In this document: piece after piece, positions 8,704-17,378 of the stretch
Layout: every line of letters starts with the position of its first letter
How positions within the stretch are numbered: the first letter of the stretch is position 1
Source: JALHVH01 sp964544265
GTDB lineage: Bacteria; Acidobacteriota; Aminicenantia; Aminicenantales; Saccharicenantaceae
Assembly (NCBI GenBank): GCA_964544265.1
Contig: CAZJBD010000002.1
Span: 1-64,000, forward strand
Direction: 5' to 3'
DNA: 64,000 bases
Notes under the pieces: model-generated
Told to the model about the DNA's origin: nothing
What the model saw: the letters and a program-made list of their open reading frames with translations, nothing else
Databases searched by the model: none
Program-made: the position numbers and the translations under genes

Positions 8704-10596
8704 TCAGGTCGGAGGGTGGAGCCTTTTTCGGAACCAGGAGCGCAGCGAGCGCATTCTTTCCTGCTGCCCGGCCGGCGCCCGCCGGCGGCAGGCCGCAAAC
8801 TCCGGGCTTCCTTCAGGCGCCCCCCACCGAAGCTCGATGCCGTCATTGGGGTTGTAGCCCATCTCGAAGGCGTCTTTCCTTTTCAAAATTTCTTCAATCG
8901 TAAGGATCTGGGCGGTCCCGTTCGAGCGGATATAGGAGATCGTAAGTTCCTTGCCCCATCTCCTTGCCAGCGCCTCCAGGTCCTTCTTAACCTCATCGGG
9001 AGTCTCTCGCTTCGGCAGCTTGAAGAACCCCGGGGAGCGGACGACCCTGTCCGGGAAATCGAGCAGGGTGTCTATGGCGATGAGAAGCCTCATATCTCGG
9101 TTCGGCGTCGAATAATCCTCCCATAAGCCGCCGGCCTGGAAGACGGCCGCTGCGCCCGCGGGCATCGGGATGACAGTTCCAGGATGGGCTTTCATGTACG
9201 ACTCGCCGTTGGCGACGGATTCGACCCTGACGATGAGCTGTTCGTGGAGGGCCTGGAACAGGTCCCGAAAAGCCGTCTCCGGGTCCAGGGGTTTCGGGTT
9301 GATGAGCCGCTCCATCGTATCGTAGAATACGGCGCTCTCCATTTTTTTTTGCTGGAGGGATAAGTTTCCGTATTCCCGGTCGGCGGCGATCTCCCCGTTT
9401 TTGAGGGGCCGGAGCCGGCTGCCTTCCATGACGATCGGCCGGAAAGCTTTAAATCCCGGTTCTCCGATGACCTCCGAGGTCGTGAACAGGAAGTTTCCCC
9501 TCCAGAACCGTTTGATGCCGACCGTTCCGTCGGGCTGGGCATCGGCGGCAAGAAGCGCACCTGGCCGATCGCCGGTTTGGGGAACCCATCTGACAATGAC
9601 CAGCGTGTGGCCGTAAGGGTCGGCGTAAACGGCCCCGGGGCGGAGAGCTTCTCGGGTCAGGGACAGGGGATAATAATCCGAGTTGTCATCCTCGAGTTTC
9701 GCCCGGGCCGTGCCGGAGTGAATGGTGTTCATGACGTTCCGGAGGAAAGAGTTGAACGCCTGGGCCGGATTCGTTTTTCCGGAAGGCGATACGTTTGTGA
9801 TCCAGCGCCCCGGACGGGGGGCCCTGTCGATCGTTCCCCGGTCGCATTCATGGAAACCGAAAGGGAGGCCCAGCTTCCAGGCGAAGTAGGCCCTCAAGTA
9901 GAAAGGATTGTCGGCGCAATCGGGGTCCATGACGACAGAGCTCTCTCCGGCCGGGTCGTCTTCCCCGAGCCCGAGGTGGTTATGAAGGAAGTTGCGCTCC
10001 GGGTCACGCGTGACCTCGTGGAGGGCGGGCCAGGAAGAGCGCTCATCGGCGTCGTGGAACAGGGCGTCGATCCAGGCAGAATAAAGAGTTTCAGCATCCC
10101 GGCCCCAGGCCATTTCGTTTTCCCAGACCGCGCTTGTCGGCTTCCGGGGAGGGGCTTTTGAAGGTACGCTAAGTTCCAGGCTTTTCGCGGTCTTCCAGTG
10201 CTCGATGAAGGCAACTGTGTACCGCCCTTCAGATCCCAACCGGAACTCGGCGCTCCTCCAGAAAGGAGGCCCGCCGCCCTCTCTATTTTTCCGGGCCTCG
10301 AGGGGACCCGAGGGTCCCTTGACGACGATCCGCGTGTCCCCGATATCCGTATCTCCGGCCCCCAAAACCCGCATGATCCCACCGGAAGCAGGATGCTTGG
10401 GAGAAATGAAAAGGGCACAAGATCCTTCCGTTTCGATGCAGCCGGTGAGAGGCTTGAAGGAGGTCAACAGGGTGGTTATTTTCAAAGGGACTGTTGGTTG
10501 GACGGGGGAAAAAAGCGCCAGGGATAGAACGGCCGATCCTGCCACGTACTTGAACAGGTGACGCGGCGTTTTGATTTTCATTCCCGGGCAGGGCAT
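8704..10596 (-). CDS. Secreted protein of unknown function with a possible papain/NlpC-like core
   Basis: 630 residues; convergent with the lipoprotein gene, 12 bases apart. Residues 12-35 form a signal peptide. A central segment is reminiscent of papain-fold amidases: a Cys in LPFGFHECDRG and, further on, LRPGAVYADPYGHTLVIVRWV, which looks like the P-G-D...G-H strand of NlpC/P60-type domains. The Cys-His assignment is a visual guess, not a family match. The last ~35 residues are Arg-rich and encoded by a GC-rich stretch, so the stop may be read later than in relatives. I do not recognise a named family. Two in-frame ATGs (10596 and 10581) could start it. Confidence 0.6.
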   Translation of the reverse strand: MPCPGMKIKTPRHLFKYVAGSAVLSLALFSPVQPTVPLKITTLLTSFKPLTGCIETEGSCALFISPKHPASGGIMRVLGAGDTDIGDTRIVVKGPSGPLEARKNREGGGPPFWRSAEFRLGSEGRYTVAFIEHWKTAKSLELSVPSKAPPRKPTSAVWENEMAWGRDAETLYSAWIDALFHDADERSSWPALHEVTRDPERNFLHNHLGLGEDDPAGESSVVMDPDCADNPFYLRAYFAWKLGLPFGFHECDRGTIDRAPRPGRWITNVSPSGKTNPAQAFNSFLRNVMNTIHSGTARAKLEDDNSDYYPLSLTREALRPGAVYADPYGHTLVIVRWVPQTGDRPGALLAADAQPDGTVGIKRFWRGNFLFTTSEVIGEPGFKAFRPIVMEGSRLRPLKNGEIAADREYGNLSLQQKKMESAVFYDTMERLINPKPLDPETAFRDLFQALHEQLIVRVESVANGESYMKAHPGTVIPMPAGAAAVFQAGGLWEDYSTPNRDMRLLIAIDTLLDFPDRVVRSPGFFKLPKRETPDEVKKDLEALARRWGKELTISYIRSNGTAQILTIEEILKRKDAFEMGYNPNDGIELRWGAPEGSPEFAACRRRAPAGQQERMRSLRSWFRKRLHPPT

Positions 10597-10670
10597 TTTC
10601 TCTAAATTATTATTTTAGCCCGCCAGGCCGCGAATTTCCAGGTCAGGATTAAAAGGAAGACGCGGCTGCA

Positions 10671-12092
10671 TCATTTGATGTATCCCAGCGCTCTAAGTGC
10701 TTTTTTGATTTTTTCATCCGGGAGCTTTTTCGGGATGACCGGAGTTCGGGACTCGTATCCTTGATAAACACGTTTTCTCTCTTCCAGAAGTCGGAGGGTC
10801 TCGGCGGGGGCTGTCTCGAAGCGGTTCTTTTTTTCCCTAGGATCCTGGACGAGGTCAAAAAGCATTTGTTTTTGGTTCACCCTGAAATATTTTTCTCGGC
10901 CGTCGATGATAGCGAGGTTGCCGTCTCTCTCCAGTTGGGAAAATGCCAGGTCTTCCCATTTTGCCGATTGGGATCGGACGATTGAGATTAAGCTCGATCC
11001 TTGAAAAGGTTCAGGTTTTTTGAACTCGAAAAGATCGAGGATCGTGGGCGCGATATCGATGGGCTTGACAACGTGGTCCATCCGGAGTGGCGAGAAACCC
11101 GGGATTTTCATAATGAGGGGGACGTGAATTTGAGCCTCGTGAAGAAAACCTCCATGCTGGAAATAGAATCCATTCTCGCCGAGGGATTCCCCATGGTCTG
11201 CTGTCAGGACGACGGCCGTTCTGTTCTCCAAACCGAGATTCTCAAGCTCCGTTAGAAGCCCCTGGATCTGGCGATCCACATAAATGACCTCTCCGGCGTA
11301 GTTGACAAGATAAGACGCGGCATCGGTCCGGTTTTCCAGAATTTGGTAGGGTGTAATGGCGTCGTGCTGAGCGTCGCCGACATCCAGAATGACTCTCTTG
11401 CGGTATCGAGGCAGAAGCTTGCCCAACTCGGGATGAGGATAATAAGGGCCGTGGGGGTCCTGAAAATGGATGAAAACAAAGAATTTCTTTTTTCTTCCGT
11501 TCTGGTCTAACCACCGGATCGCCGCCTGGGCTGTCAGGCTCCCCTCTCTCTCATAGAACATACGATTGGCCTCTCTTTGGGGAAGGTCATCGTCGTAGGA
11601 ATCAAAACCCTGCCCGATGTTCGTCGCTTTTTGCAGGACGGCATTGCTGACAAAAGCGGCCGTTTGGAATCCTTTATCGCGAAGGACTTCGGCGATCGTC
11701 AAGAGGGTATCCGGCAGGATATCATAATTTGTTGTGATGCCATTGAAAATTGGGTACGTGGACGTCAACATACTGGCGATTGAAGGCAGAGTCGTGGGGA
11801 TGGAGCAATAGGCTCTTTCAAAAAGAACCCCCTTTTGAGCCAGGGCATCCATGGCCGGGGTCGAAAACTTTTTCTGTCCGGAACAGGAAAGGTGGTCATA
11901 TCTCATCGAATCGACAACGATCCAAAGAAGGTTCCGAGGAGCGCGGGGTCGACAGCCCTCCTGCGCGAGCAGCAGAATACCCGCAGAAAGGATAATCCCG
12001 AAGATTGTCCTCAAGCGACGAAGCGAGGTCATCCCCAACTTAAGATCATCATAGAGATAATGAAAAGCCATGTCAAATTCTTTGCAGGACAT
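10671..12092 (-). CDS. Alkaline phosphatase/sulfatase-superfamily hydrolase or transferase with Thr nucleophile
   Basis: Up to 473 residues; the ATG at 12032 (residue 21) gives a better signal or anchor sequence (RLRTIFGIILSAGILLLAQEGC) and may be the true start. The sulfatase fold is clear: first metal site in LLWIVVDSMRYDHL (D61), and the second in TADHGES with the following H-G-G-F-x-H-E. In place of the sulfatase C-x-P-S-R there is T-L-P-S-I (T101), so formylglycine cannot form. Thr nucleophiles in this superfamily occur in phosphoglycerol and phosphoethanolamine transferases, phosphodiesterases and phosphonate-ester hydrolases. The protein is probably periplasmic and membrane-attached. 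Often annotated simply as sulfatase; that activity is doubtful here. Confidence 0.8.
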   Translation of the reverse strand: MSCKEFDMAFHYLYDDLKLGMTSLRRLRTIFGIILSAGILLLAQEGCRPRAPRNLLWIVVDSMRYDHLSCSGQKKFSTPAMDALAQKGVLFERAYCSIPTTLPSIASMLTSTYPIFNGITTNYDILPDTLLTIAEVLRDKGFQTAAFVSNAVLQKATNIGQGFDSYDDDLPQREANRMFYEREGSLTAQAAIRWLDQNGRKKKFFVFIHFQDPHGPYYPHPELGKLLPRYRKRVILDVGDAQHDAITPYQILENRTDAASYLVNYAGEVIYVDRQIQGLLTELENLGLENRTAVVLTADHGESLGENGFYFQHGGFLHEAQIHVPLIMKIPGFSPLRMDHVVKPIDIAPTILDLFEFKKPEPFQGSSLISIVRSQSAKWEDLAFSQLERDGNLAIIDGREKYFRVNQKQMLFDLVQDPREKKNRFETAPAETLRLLEERKRVYQGYESRTPVIPKKLPDEKIKKALRALGYIK

Positions 12093-12135
12093 GTTTCTTA
12101 CCGCCTGAATCCGGCTTCTCAGGCACGTTTAAGTT

Positions 12136-12177
12136 GACGAGCGGCACCCCGGGTCTTGCCCCGGGGAGCCGCTCGTC
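12136..12177. repeat. GC-rich inverted repeat next to dispersed repeat copy A
   Basis: Arms GACGAGCGGC (12136-12145) and GCCGCTCGTC (12168-12177) are perfect complements, with an inner CCCCGGG...CCCCGGGG stem, giving a long stable hairpin. The right arm is also the beginning of dispersed repeat copy A. There is no T-run after it on either strand, so it is not a standard intrinsic terminator. Confidence 0.7.
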
Positions 12178-12318
12178 GGGGGATCCAAGGGGGTATGCCC
12201 TCTTGGTCGCAGGGCGAGAGTTCATGCCTCGCCGGAGAAAGGGAGGCAGGGAGCGAAGCGAACGTTGGAAGGGGGAAAGGCGAAACAGGTTCCCCCTCCA
12301 GGTTGACTTCCACCTAAG
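12168..12318 (+). repeat. Dispersed intergenic repeat, copy A
   Basis: About 150 bases repeated in inverted orientation at 49224-49370. The first 25 bases (12168-12192) are identical to 49346-49370 read on the other strand, and a 44-base block (12235-12278) matches 49261-49304 with two mismatches; the stretch between varies in sequence and length. Both copies end in a GGTTGACTT-like sequence that supplies a -35 box. Both lie in divergent intergenic gaps, next to a GC-rich hairpin. It fills most of the 347-base gap between the sulfatase-fold gene and the histidine kinase. No terminal transposase-type structure or coding potential. Confidence 0.75.
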
Positions 12319-12331
12319 ATTGACATATTCT
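12303..12331 (+). promoter_or_regulatory. Predicted sigma-70 promoter at the edge of repeat copy A
   Basis: TTGACT (12303-12308), 17-base spacer, TATTCT (12326-12331), pointing to the histidine kinase that starts at 12440. The -35 box is part of the dispersed repeat and the -10 lies just outside; the other copy has the same arrangement (TTGACT-N17-TAAATA). Confidence 0.45.
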
Positions 12332-12439
12332 TGTGGTCAGGAAGAGTGGGCTCATCAAGTCGATTTGTGGTTCCGAGGTTCCGGAAAACGAGGGGATAAT
12401 CCCGGCGTTCGAACCTATAAGACTTGAGGGGAGGCGCTC

Positions 12440-15301
12440 TTGGTTAAAGAAGGGAATCCGAGTGGGGGTCCGGCCGACAATTCGATGGCGCGGCTAAGGT
12501 CAAATCCCCAATCTCTCGACCCAAGAGAGCACCGGCCTTCGCTTTATCTTCTCCTCCTTTTCCTTATCGTTGCGGCGGGCATTGTTGCTGCCGGAAATAT
12601 CTTCTATAGCAACTACGCCCGGGATTTCCTCGTCGAGGTTGAACATGAGCTTTCGTCTATTGCGGAGTTGAAAGCGAGCCAATTGGTCCAGTGGAGAAAA
12701 GAACGGCTTGCGGATGCTTCCGTTTTTTACCGGAACAGGGCCTTTGCCGGACTGGTCGAACGCCTTTTTGAGGCTCCCACGGACACGGAGGTCAGGAGCC
12801 TTATTATTGGCTGGCTCGATCAGATAAAGGACGCCTACGAGTATGACCGGGTCTTTATTCTGGATACTCAGGGGATCGAGCGGGTGGCGGCTCCTGTCAC
12901 GCCAGAGCCCGTGGCGTCCCATCTGCTGCAGCAAATCCCCGAGATTCTGCGCTTGGACAAGGCAACGTTTCTGGATCTCCACCGGGATGCGCTCGATCGT
13001 CCCATCCATTTAAGTCTTGTCGTTCCGGTTCGAAGGCCGGACGGCAGCCAACCCTTGGGTATTCTCGTGCTGCGCATTGACCCGTCGATTCATCTCTACC
13101 CCCTTGTCCAGCAATGGCCTTCCCCCAGCCGAACGGCCGAATTCCTGCTTGTCCGCCGGGACGGAAATGACGCGCTCTTTCTGAGTGAGCTCAAGTTTCA
13201 AAAGGATGCGGCTCTGGAGTTGCGTATCCCATTGACATCCACGGACCTGCCCTGCGTTAAAGCAGCCCTGGGGCAGGAAGGTATCATGAAAGGCCTTGAT
13301 TATCGCGGCGTCGCGGTGCTGGCCGACGTGCGCGGAATTCCTGGTTCGCCCTGGTTTCTCATCGCCCGCATGGATATCGCGGAGGTTCAGGCGCCCCTGC
13401 GAGAGCGATTGTGGCTGATCGTCGGGCTTGTCGGCGCCCTTCTCTTCGGCGCGGGCATGGCTGCGGCCCTGATTTGGCGCCAACAGCGGGTTCGTTTTTT
13501 CCGGGAGCGGCTGGCTGCGGCGAAGACCCTCTACGACGTCTCCTCGCGCCATGAGGCTCTTGTCTCCGCGGTTCCGGACATCATCATGGAGGTCGATCAG
13601 AATAAGGTCTATACCTGGGCGAATCCGGCGGGCATAGAGTTCTTCGGTGAGAATGTCATCGGCAAGGAAGCAGCATTCTATTTTGAGGGCGAACAGGAGA
13701 CATATCAAAAGGTCCAACCGCTTTTCGAAGGACAAGGCGAAGTGATCTATGTCGAGAGCTGGCAAAGGCGCAAAGATGGGGAGAAGCGCCTTTTGGCCTG
13801 GTGGTGTCGGGTCCTCAAAGATGAAGGCGGGCGCGTCATAGGGGCCATTTCCTCTGGCCGCGACATCACCGAGAGCATGCGGGCGGAGGAGGCCCTGCGG
13901 GAGAGCGAGGAAAAATTCCGGAATCTTTTCAATAATGCTGTGGAAGGCGTATATCAGACGACATCCGACGGCAGGCTTATCACAGTGAATATGGCCTTTG
14001 CCAGGATGCTCGGCTACGAATCCCCTGAAGAAATGATGAGAACGGTTACGGATATCGCCCACCAGCTGTACGCGGATCCGGATGATAGGAAAATGGTTGT
14101 CCGCATTCTCAGAGAAACGGGGTTTCTCAAAGGCCTTGAGTTCCAAATGCGCAAGAAGGATGGAAGCGTCATCTGGGTCTCTGCCAATGCTCGATTGAAC
14201 AAATCTCCGGACGGCGGCTCCAATTTTGAGGGTTTCATAACGGACATCACCAGGCGCAAGGAGGCGGAGGAGAGGTTGCGGGAGAACGAGGCGAAGTATC
14301 GGGCCATCATTGAAACGAATCAGGAATGGATCTGGCGGATGGATAATAAAGGGATCCATACCTATAGCAATCCAGCGATAGAACAGATCTTGGGCTACTC
14401 GGTCGGGGATATCGTGGGGAAGGACGCGACGGTTTACATGAATCCGGAGGACCGCCGAAAAATTGGAGGGATGCTTCCGGGATGGATTGAGAATAAAACG
14501 GGATGGAGCAATCTGATCGTACGATGGGTGCATAAGGACGGCAGCATGCGCTGGCTGGAGAGCGACGCCGTGCCGCTGTTGGACGCCCGGGGTGAATTGA
14601 TCGGTTTTCAAGGGTCGGACCGCGACATCACCGAGCGCATGCAAGCGGAGGAGGCCCTGCGGTCATCTCTGCGGGAAAAAGAAGTTCTGCTCCGGGAGAT
14701 TCACCACCGCGTCAAGAACAACATGCAGGTCATTTCTAGCCTTTTCAGCCTCCAATCCGGGCACACAACGAATGAGGAATGCCGGGGGATCCTTAAAGAG
14801 GCGCAGACACGCATCCGTTCCATGAGCCTGGTCCACGAAAAGCTATATAGATCTCCCGACCTGTCGAAAATCGACCTTACGGGATATATCCAGACTCTAG
14901 CGGCTCACCTGCTCCAGGTCTATCTGATCCGTCCAGAGAAGGTCCGGATGGAAACGGAGTTTGAGGACGTATCCGTGGACATCAATTCGGCCGTCCCCTG
15001 CGGACTCATCCTCAATGAGTTAATTTCCAACGCGCTCAAACATGCGTTTCCAGCTGGGCGGAAAGGGGTGATTAAGATCAGATTGAGACGCGGACCCGAG
15101 GGAAGGGTCGAGCTTCGGGTAGCGGACGATGGAGTGGGTTTGCCTGCAGGCCTGGATTTACGGAAAGCCAAAACCTTTGGACTGCAGATCGTGAACCTGC
15201 TCGTTGACCAGCTGGAAGGAGCGATCGATGTCGACAGGACCAACGGGACGGCCGTCACTTTGACGTTCCAAGAATTGACATACGCGCCGCGGCCATCATG
15301 A
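12440..15301 (+). CDS. Membrane sensor histidine kinase with three PAS domains and HisKA_2/HATPase core
   Basis: 953 residues from a TTG start six bases after GGGGAGG; an ATG 15 codons later is the alternative. Layout: TM1 about 35-58, an extracytoplasmic sensor of ~260 residues, TM2 about 325-348, three PAS/PAC units (about 375-480, 490-605, 615-735), then a HisKA_2 dimerisation domain with EIHHRVKNNMQ (phospho-acceptor H756) and an HATPase with N box NELISNALKHAF and G box VADDGVGLP. This HisKA_2 type usually signals to stand-alone response regulators or to general stress-type outputs. No response regulator is adjacent, so it is an orphan kinase. Signal unknown. Expression probably comes from the promoter at the edge of repeat copy A. 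Confidence 0.9.
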   Translation: MVKEGNPSGGPADNSMARLRSNPQSLDPREHRPSLYLLLLFLIVAAGIVAAGNIFYSNYARDFLVEVEHELSSIAELKASQLVQWRKERLADASVFYRNRAFAGLVERLFEAPTDTEVRSLIIGWLDQIKDAYEYDRVFILDTQGIERVAAPVTPEPVASHLLQQIPEILRLDKATFLDLHRDALDRPIHLSLVVPVRRPDGSQPLGILVLRIDPSIHLYPLVQQWPSPSRTAEFLLVRRDGNDALFLSELKFQKDAALELRIPLTSTDLPCVKAALGQEGIMKGLDYRGVAVLADVRGIPGSPWFLIARMDIAEVQAPLRERLWLIVGLVGALLFGAGMAAALIWRQQRVRFFRERLAAAKTLYDVSSRHEALVSAVPDIIMEVDQNKVYTWANPAGIEFFGENVIGKEAAFYFEGEQETYQKVQPLFEGQGEVIYVESWQRRKDGEKRLLAWWCRVLKDEGGRVIGAISSGRDITESMRAEEALRESEEKFRNLFNNAVEGVYQTTSDGRLITVNMAFARMLGYESPEEMMRTVTDIAHQLYADPDDRKMVVRILRETGFLKGLEFQMRKKDGSVIWVSANARLNKSPDGGSNFEGFITDITRRKEAEERLRENEAKYRAIIETNQEWIWRMDNKGIHTYSNPAIEQILGYSVGDIVGKDATVYMNPEDRRKIGGMLPGWIENKTGWSNLIVRWVHKDGSMRWLESDAVPLLDARGELIGFQGSDRDITERMQAEEALRSSLREKEVLLREIHHRVKNNMQVISSLFSLQSGHTTNEECRGILKEAQTRIRSMSLVHEKLYRSPDLSKIDLTGYIQTLAAHLLQVYLIRPEKVRMETEFEDVSVDINSAVPCGLILNELISNALKHAFPAGRKGVIKIRLRRGPEGRVELRVADDGVGLPAGLDLRKAKTFGLQIVNLLVDQLEGAIDVDRTNGTAVTLTFQELTYAPRPS

Positions 15302-15387
15302 GCGGATTCCCCGCTTGAAGACCGACCTTCGGTCAGGCTCTCAGGAGACGAAATGTTCTCCCTCTGTCTGGGTGGGAAGAAGGGAAT

Positions 15388-15416
15388 TTGACAGCTTTTC
15401 TGGCTTCATGTATTAA
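15388..15416 (+). promoter_or_regulatory. Predicted sigma-70 promoter for gatE-gatD
   Basis: TTGACA (15388-15393), 17-base spacer, TATTAA (15411-15416). Transcription would begin near 15423, about a dozen bases before the TTG at 15435. Confidence 0.55.
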
Positions 15417-15434
15417 TGGACATTCAAACCGCGT

Positions 15435-17378
15435 TTGGAAGGACCCCAGGCCACGAAAGAATTTGTTTTCAAGCCTTTCGAGGAGATGACGCCGGACGAC
15501 TACGCCGCCGTCGGCTTCAGGTCCGGCCTGGAGATCCACCAGCAGCTCCTGACTTCACAGAAGCTCTTTTGCTTCTGTCCGGCCGGCCGGCTGAGCAACG
15601 CGTTCGACGCCGAGATCCTTCGTCACATGCGGCCCACGCTCTCCGAGCTCGGCGAGTACGATGGCACGGCCCTCATGGAGTTCAAGACGAAAAAGGAGAT
15701 CATCTATCGGATTCATCGCGAGACGGTCTGCACGTACGAGATGGACGATACACCGCCCTTCAGGCTCAACGAGGAAGCGTTGGACATCGCCTTGGGCATC
15801 GGGATGCTCTATGCCTGCAAGATGATCGACGAGCTTCATATCGCCCGCAAACAATACCTGGACGGGAGCATCCCCACCGGCTTCCAGCGGACGACCATCG
15901 TCGGGGTGGACGGCAAGATCCCCTACAAGGGGCGCGACATCAGGATCGTCCAGTTGGGGTTGGAGGAGGACGCCTGCCGCGAGGTCAGCGACGTCGGCCA
16001 CCGGCGCGTCTATCTCACGGACCGGCTCGGCATGCCCCTTATCGAGACCGTGACCGCCCCTGACATGCGGACTCCTCAGGAAGTGGCCGAGGTCGCCCAA
16101 CTCCTGCGCCGGCTTGTACGGATGACCGGCAAGGTTCGGACGGGAATCGGGGCGGCGCGTGAGGATGTCAACGTCAGCGTTACGGGCGGGACGCGCGTGG
16201 AGATCAAGGGCGTCCCGCGCATTCCGCGGATTCCTCTCCTCACCTACAACGAGGCCATGCGGCAATGGAACCTGTTGAGGCTCCGGGATGAGCTGGCCCG
16301 CCGGGGGATCGTCAAGGCCTCGTTCAATGCTTTCACGGAAGAGATCGGCAAGGTCTTGCGCCGGACCGAGTATCAGCCGATCCGATCGGCGATCGCGAAC
16401 GGGATGACCGTCTGCGGCGTCCGGCTCCATGGATTCAAAAGCCTCTTGAGATGGCAAACCCAGACCCACACGTCCTTTTCCCAGGAGATCTCCGACCGCG
16501 TGCGAGTCATCGCTTGCCTGACCGTCCTCCCAAACATCATTCACTCGGACAATCCAGGTGAAACCTTGTCCAGCTCGGAGTGGCTGGCGGTCCGCAAGGC
16601 CATGAACGCCGGACCCGACGACACGCTGGTCATCGTTTGGGGTCCGGACGCGGACGCCCGGCTCGGCGCCCAGGAGATCATCGCCCGGGCGAGGGAAGCC
16701 ACCATCGGCATACCTTCCGAAACGAGACAGGCCCATATCGACGGGACGAACGGTTTCGAACGCATCCTGCCCGGCCCCGACCGGATGTACCCGGACACCG
16801 ACCTCCCGGCCAAACGGATCACCGCGGAACGGCTGGACAGGATCAGGGCCTCGCTTCGTCCGAACATCCTGAGCATCGAGAAGAGGTACAGGGAGATCGG
16901 CGTCCCTGCGGACCTTGTGGAAAAACTCGCCGTCTCGCCGTTCGCCTCCCTGTTTGAGAGGGCCATCGGAGAATGGGGCATGAAGTCGGCCCTGGTGTCC
17001 GTGGTCCTTATTCAAATCCCCGCCCGGCTGAAAAAAAAGGGTCTTGCCGTCGAACGTCTTGATGAGGCGACCATGACCACAATTCTCGCCGCTCTCAAGG
17101 ATCGACAGATCTACCGGGAGGGTCTCCCGGAGCTTCTCGAACGCGTGCTCGTCGATCGGAGAAAAATCGAAGATCTCTGGCCGTCTCCGGCTGATCATCT
17201 GAAGGTCGGAGCAGACGTTCGAGCCGCCGTGGAGAATCTGAAAGGCAGGAGATTTAGACGGGAGGCGGCGCGGGAGCTTCTGGCCATGGGCCGGCTCATG
17301 GATGAATGGCGGGGGAGGGTCGATGGCACGGAACTGGCAGCCTGGCTCAAAGAAGAGCTCGAAGGGAGTTCCCGATAA
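15435..17378 (+). CDS. gatE: Glu-tRNA(Gln) amidotransferase subunit E (archaeal type)
   Basis: 647 residues. The GatB/GatE catalytic core opens with GFRSGLEIHQQL and continues through YLDGSIPTGFQRT and the cysteine-rich QKLFCFCP region. The subunit is GatE rather than GatB because it carries the AspRS-like GAD insertion, with AQEIIARAREATIGIP, E-T-R-x-A, DGTNGFERILPGPDRMYP; length also matches archaeal GatE (about 620-640) rather than GatB (~480). It activates Glu on Glu-tRNA(Gln) with ATP and transfers ammonia from GatD, forming Gln-tRNA(Gln). The TTG start at 15435 fits the nearby promoter; an ATG at 15486 has AGGAG directly abutting it and is less likely. The stop overlaps the gatD ATG in TAATG. 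Confidence 0.92.
   Translation: MEGPQATKEFVFKPFEEMTPDDYAAVGFRSGLEIHQQLLTSQKLFCFCPAGRLSNAFDAEILRHMRPTLSELGEYDGTALMEFKTKKEIIYRIHRETVCTYEMDDTPPFRLNEEALDIALGIGMLYACKMIDELHIARKQYLDGSIPTGFQRTTIVGVDGKIPYKGRDIRIVQLGLEEDACREVSDVGHRRVYLTDRLGMPLIETVTAPDMRTPQEVAEVAQLLRRLVRMTGKVRTGIGAAREDVNVSVTGGTRVEIKGVPRIPRIPLLTYNEAMRQWNLLRLRDELARRGIVKASFNAFTEEIGKVLRRTEYQPIRSAIANGMTVCGVRLHGFKSLLRWQTQTHTSFSQEISDRVRVIACLTVLPNIIHSDNPGETLSSSEWLAVRKAMNAGPDDTLVIVWGPDADARLGAQEIIARAREATIGIPSETRQAHIDGTNGFERILPGPDRMYPDTDLPAKRITAERLDRIRASLRPNILSIEKRYREIGVPADLVEKLAVSPFASLFERAIGEWGMKSALVSVVLIQIPARLKKKGLAVERLDEATMTTILAALKDRQIYREGLPELLERVLVDRRKIEDLWPSPADHLKVGADVRAAVENLKGRRFRREAARELLAMGRLMDEWRGRVDGTELAAWLKEELEGSSR

Noticed and set aside
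8692..8770. GC-rich stretch with AGCGCAGCGAGCG as a third copy of the dispersed repeat
   Set aside because: Only a few bases agree with the conserved 44-base block, and flanking blocks are absent.
12136..12177. Hairpin as an intrinsic terminator
   Set aside because: No T-run on either strand and it lies between divergent starts, where no transcript ends.
12119..12313. Reverse-strand reading frame in repeat copy A resembling one in copy B (F-A-S-L-P-A-S-L-S segment)
   Set aside because: The similarity only reflects the DNA repeat; the two copies differ by indels that are not multiples of three, so the frame is not kept, and there is no ribosome binding site.
13010..14644. 544-codon antisense frame over the histidine kinase
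   Set aside because: Same effect; the sense strand carries contiguous PAS and kinase motifs.
15555..17198. 547-codon open frame antisense to gatE
   Set aside because: High GC with codon-position bias leaves long antisense frames; the translation has no recognisable domain, while the sense strand is an unmistakable GatE.
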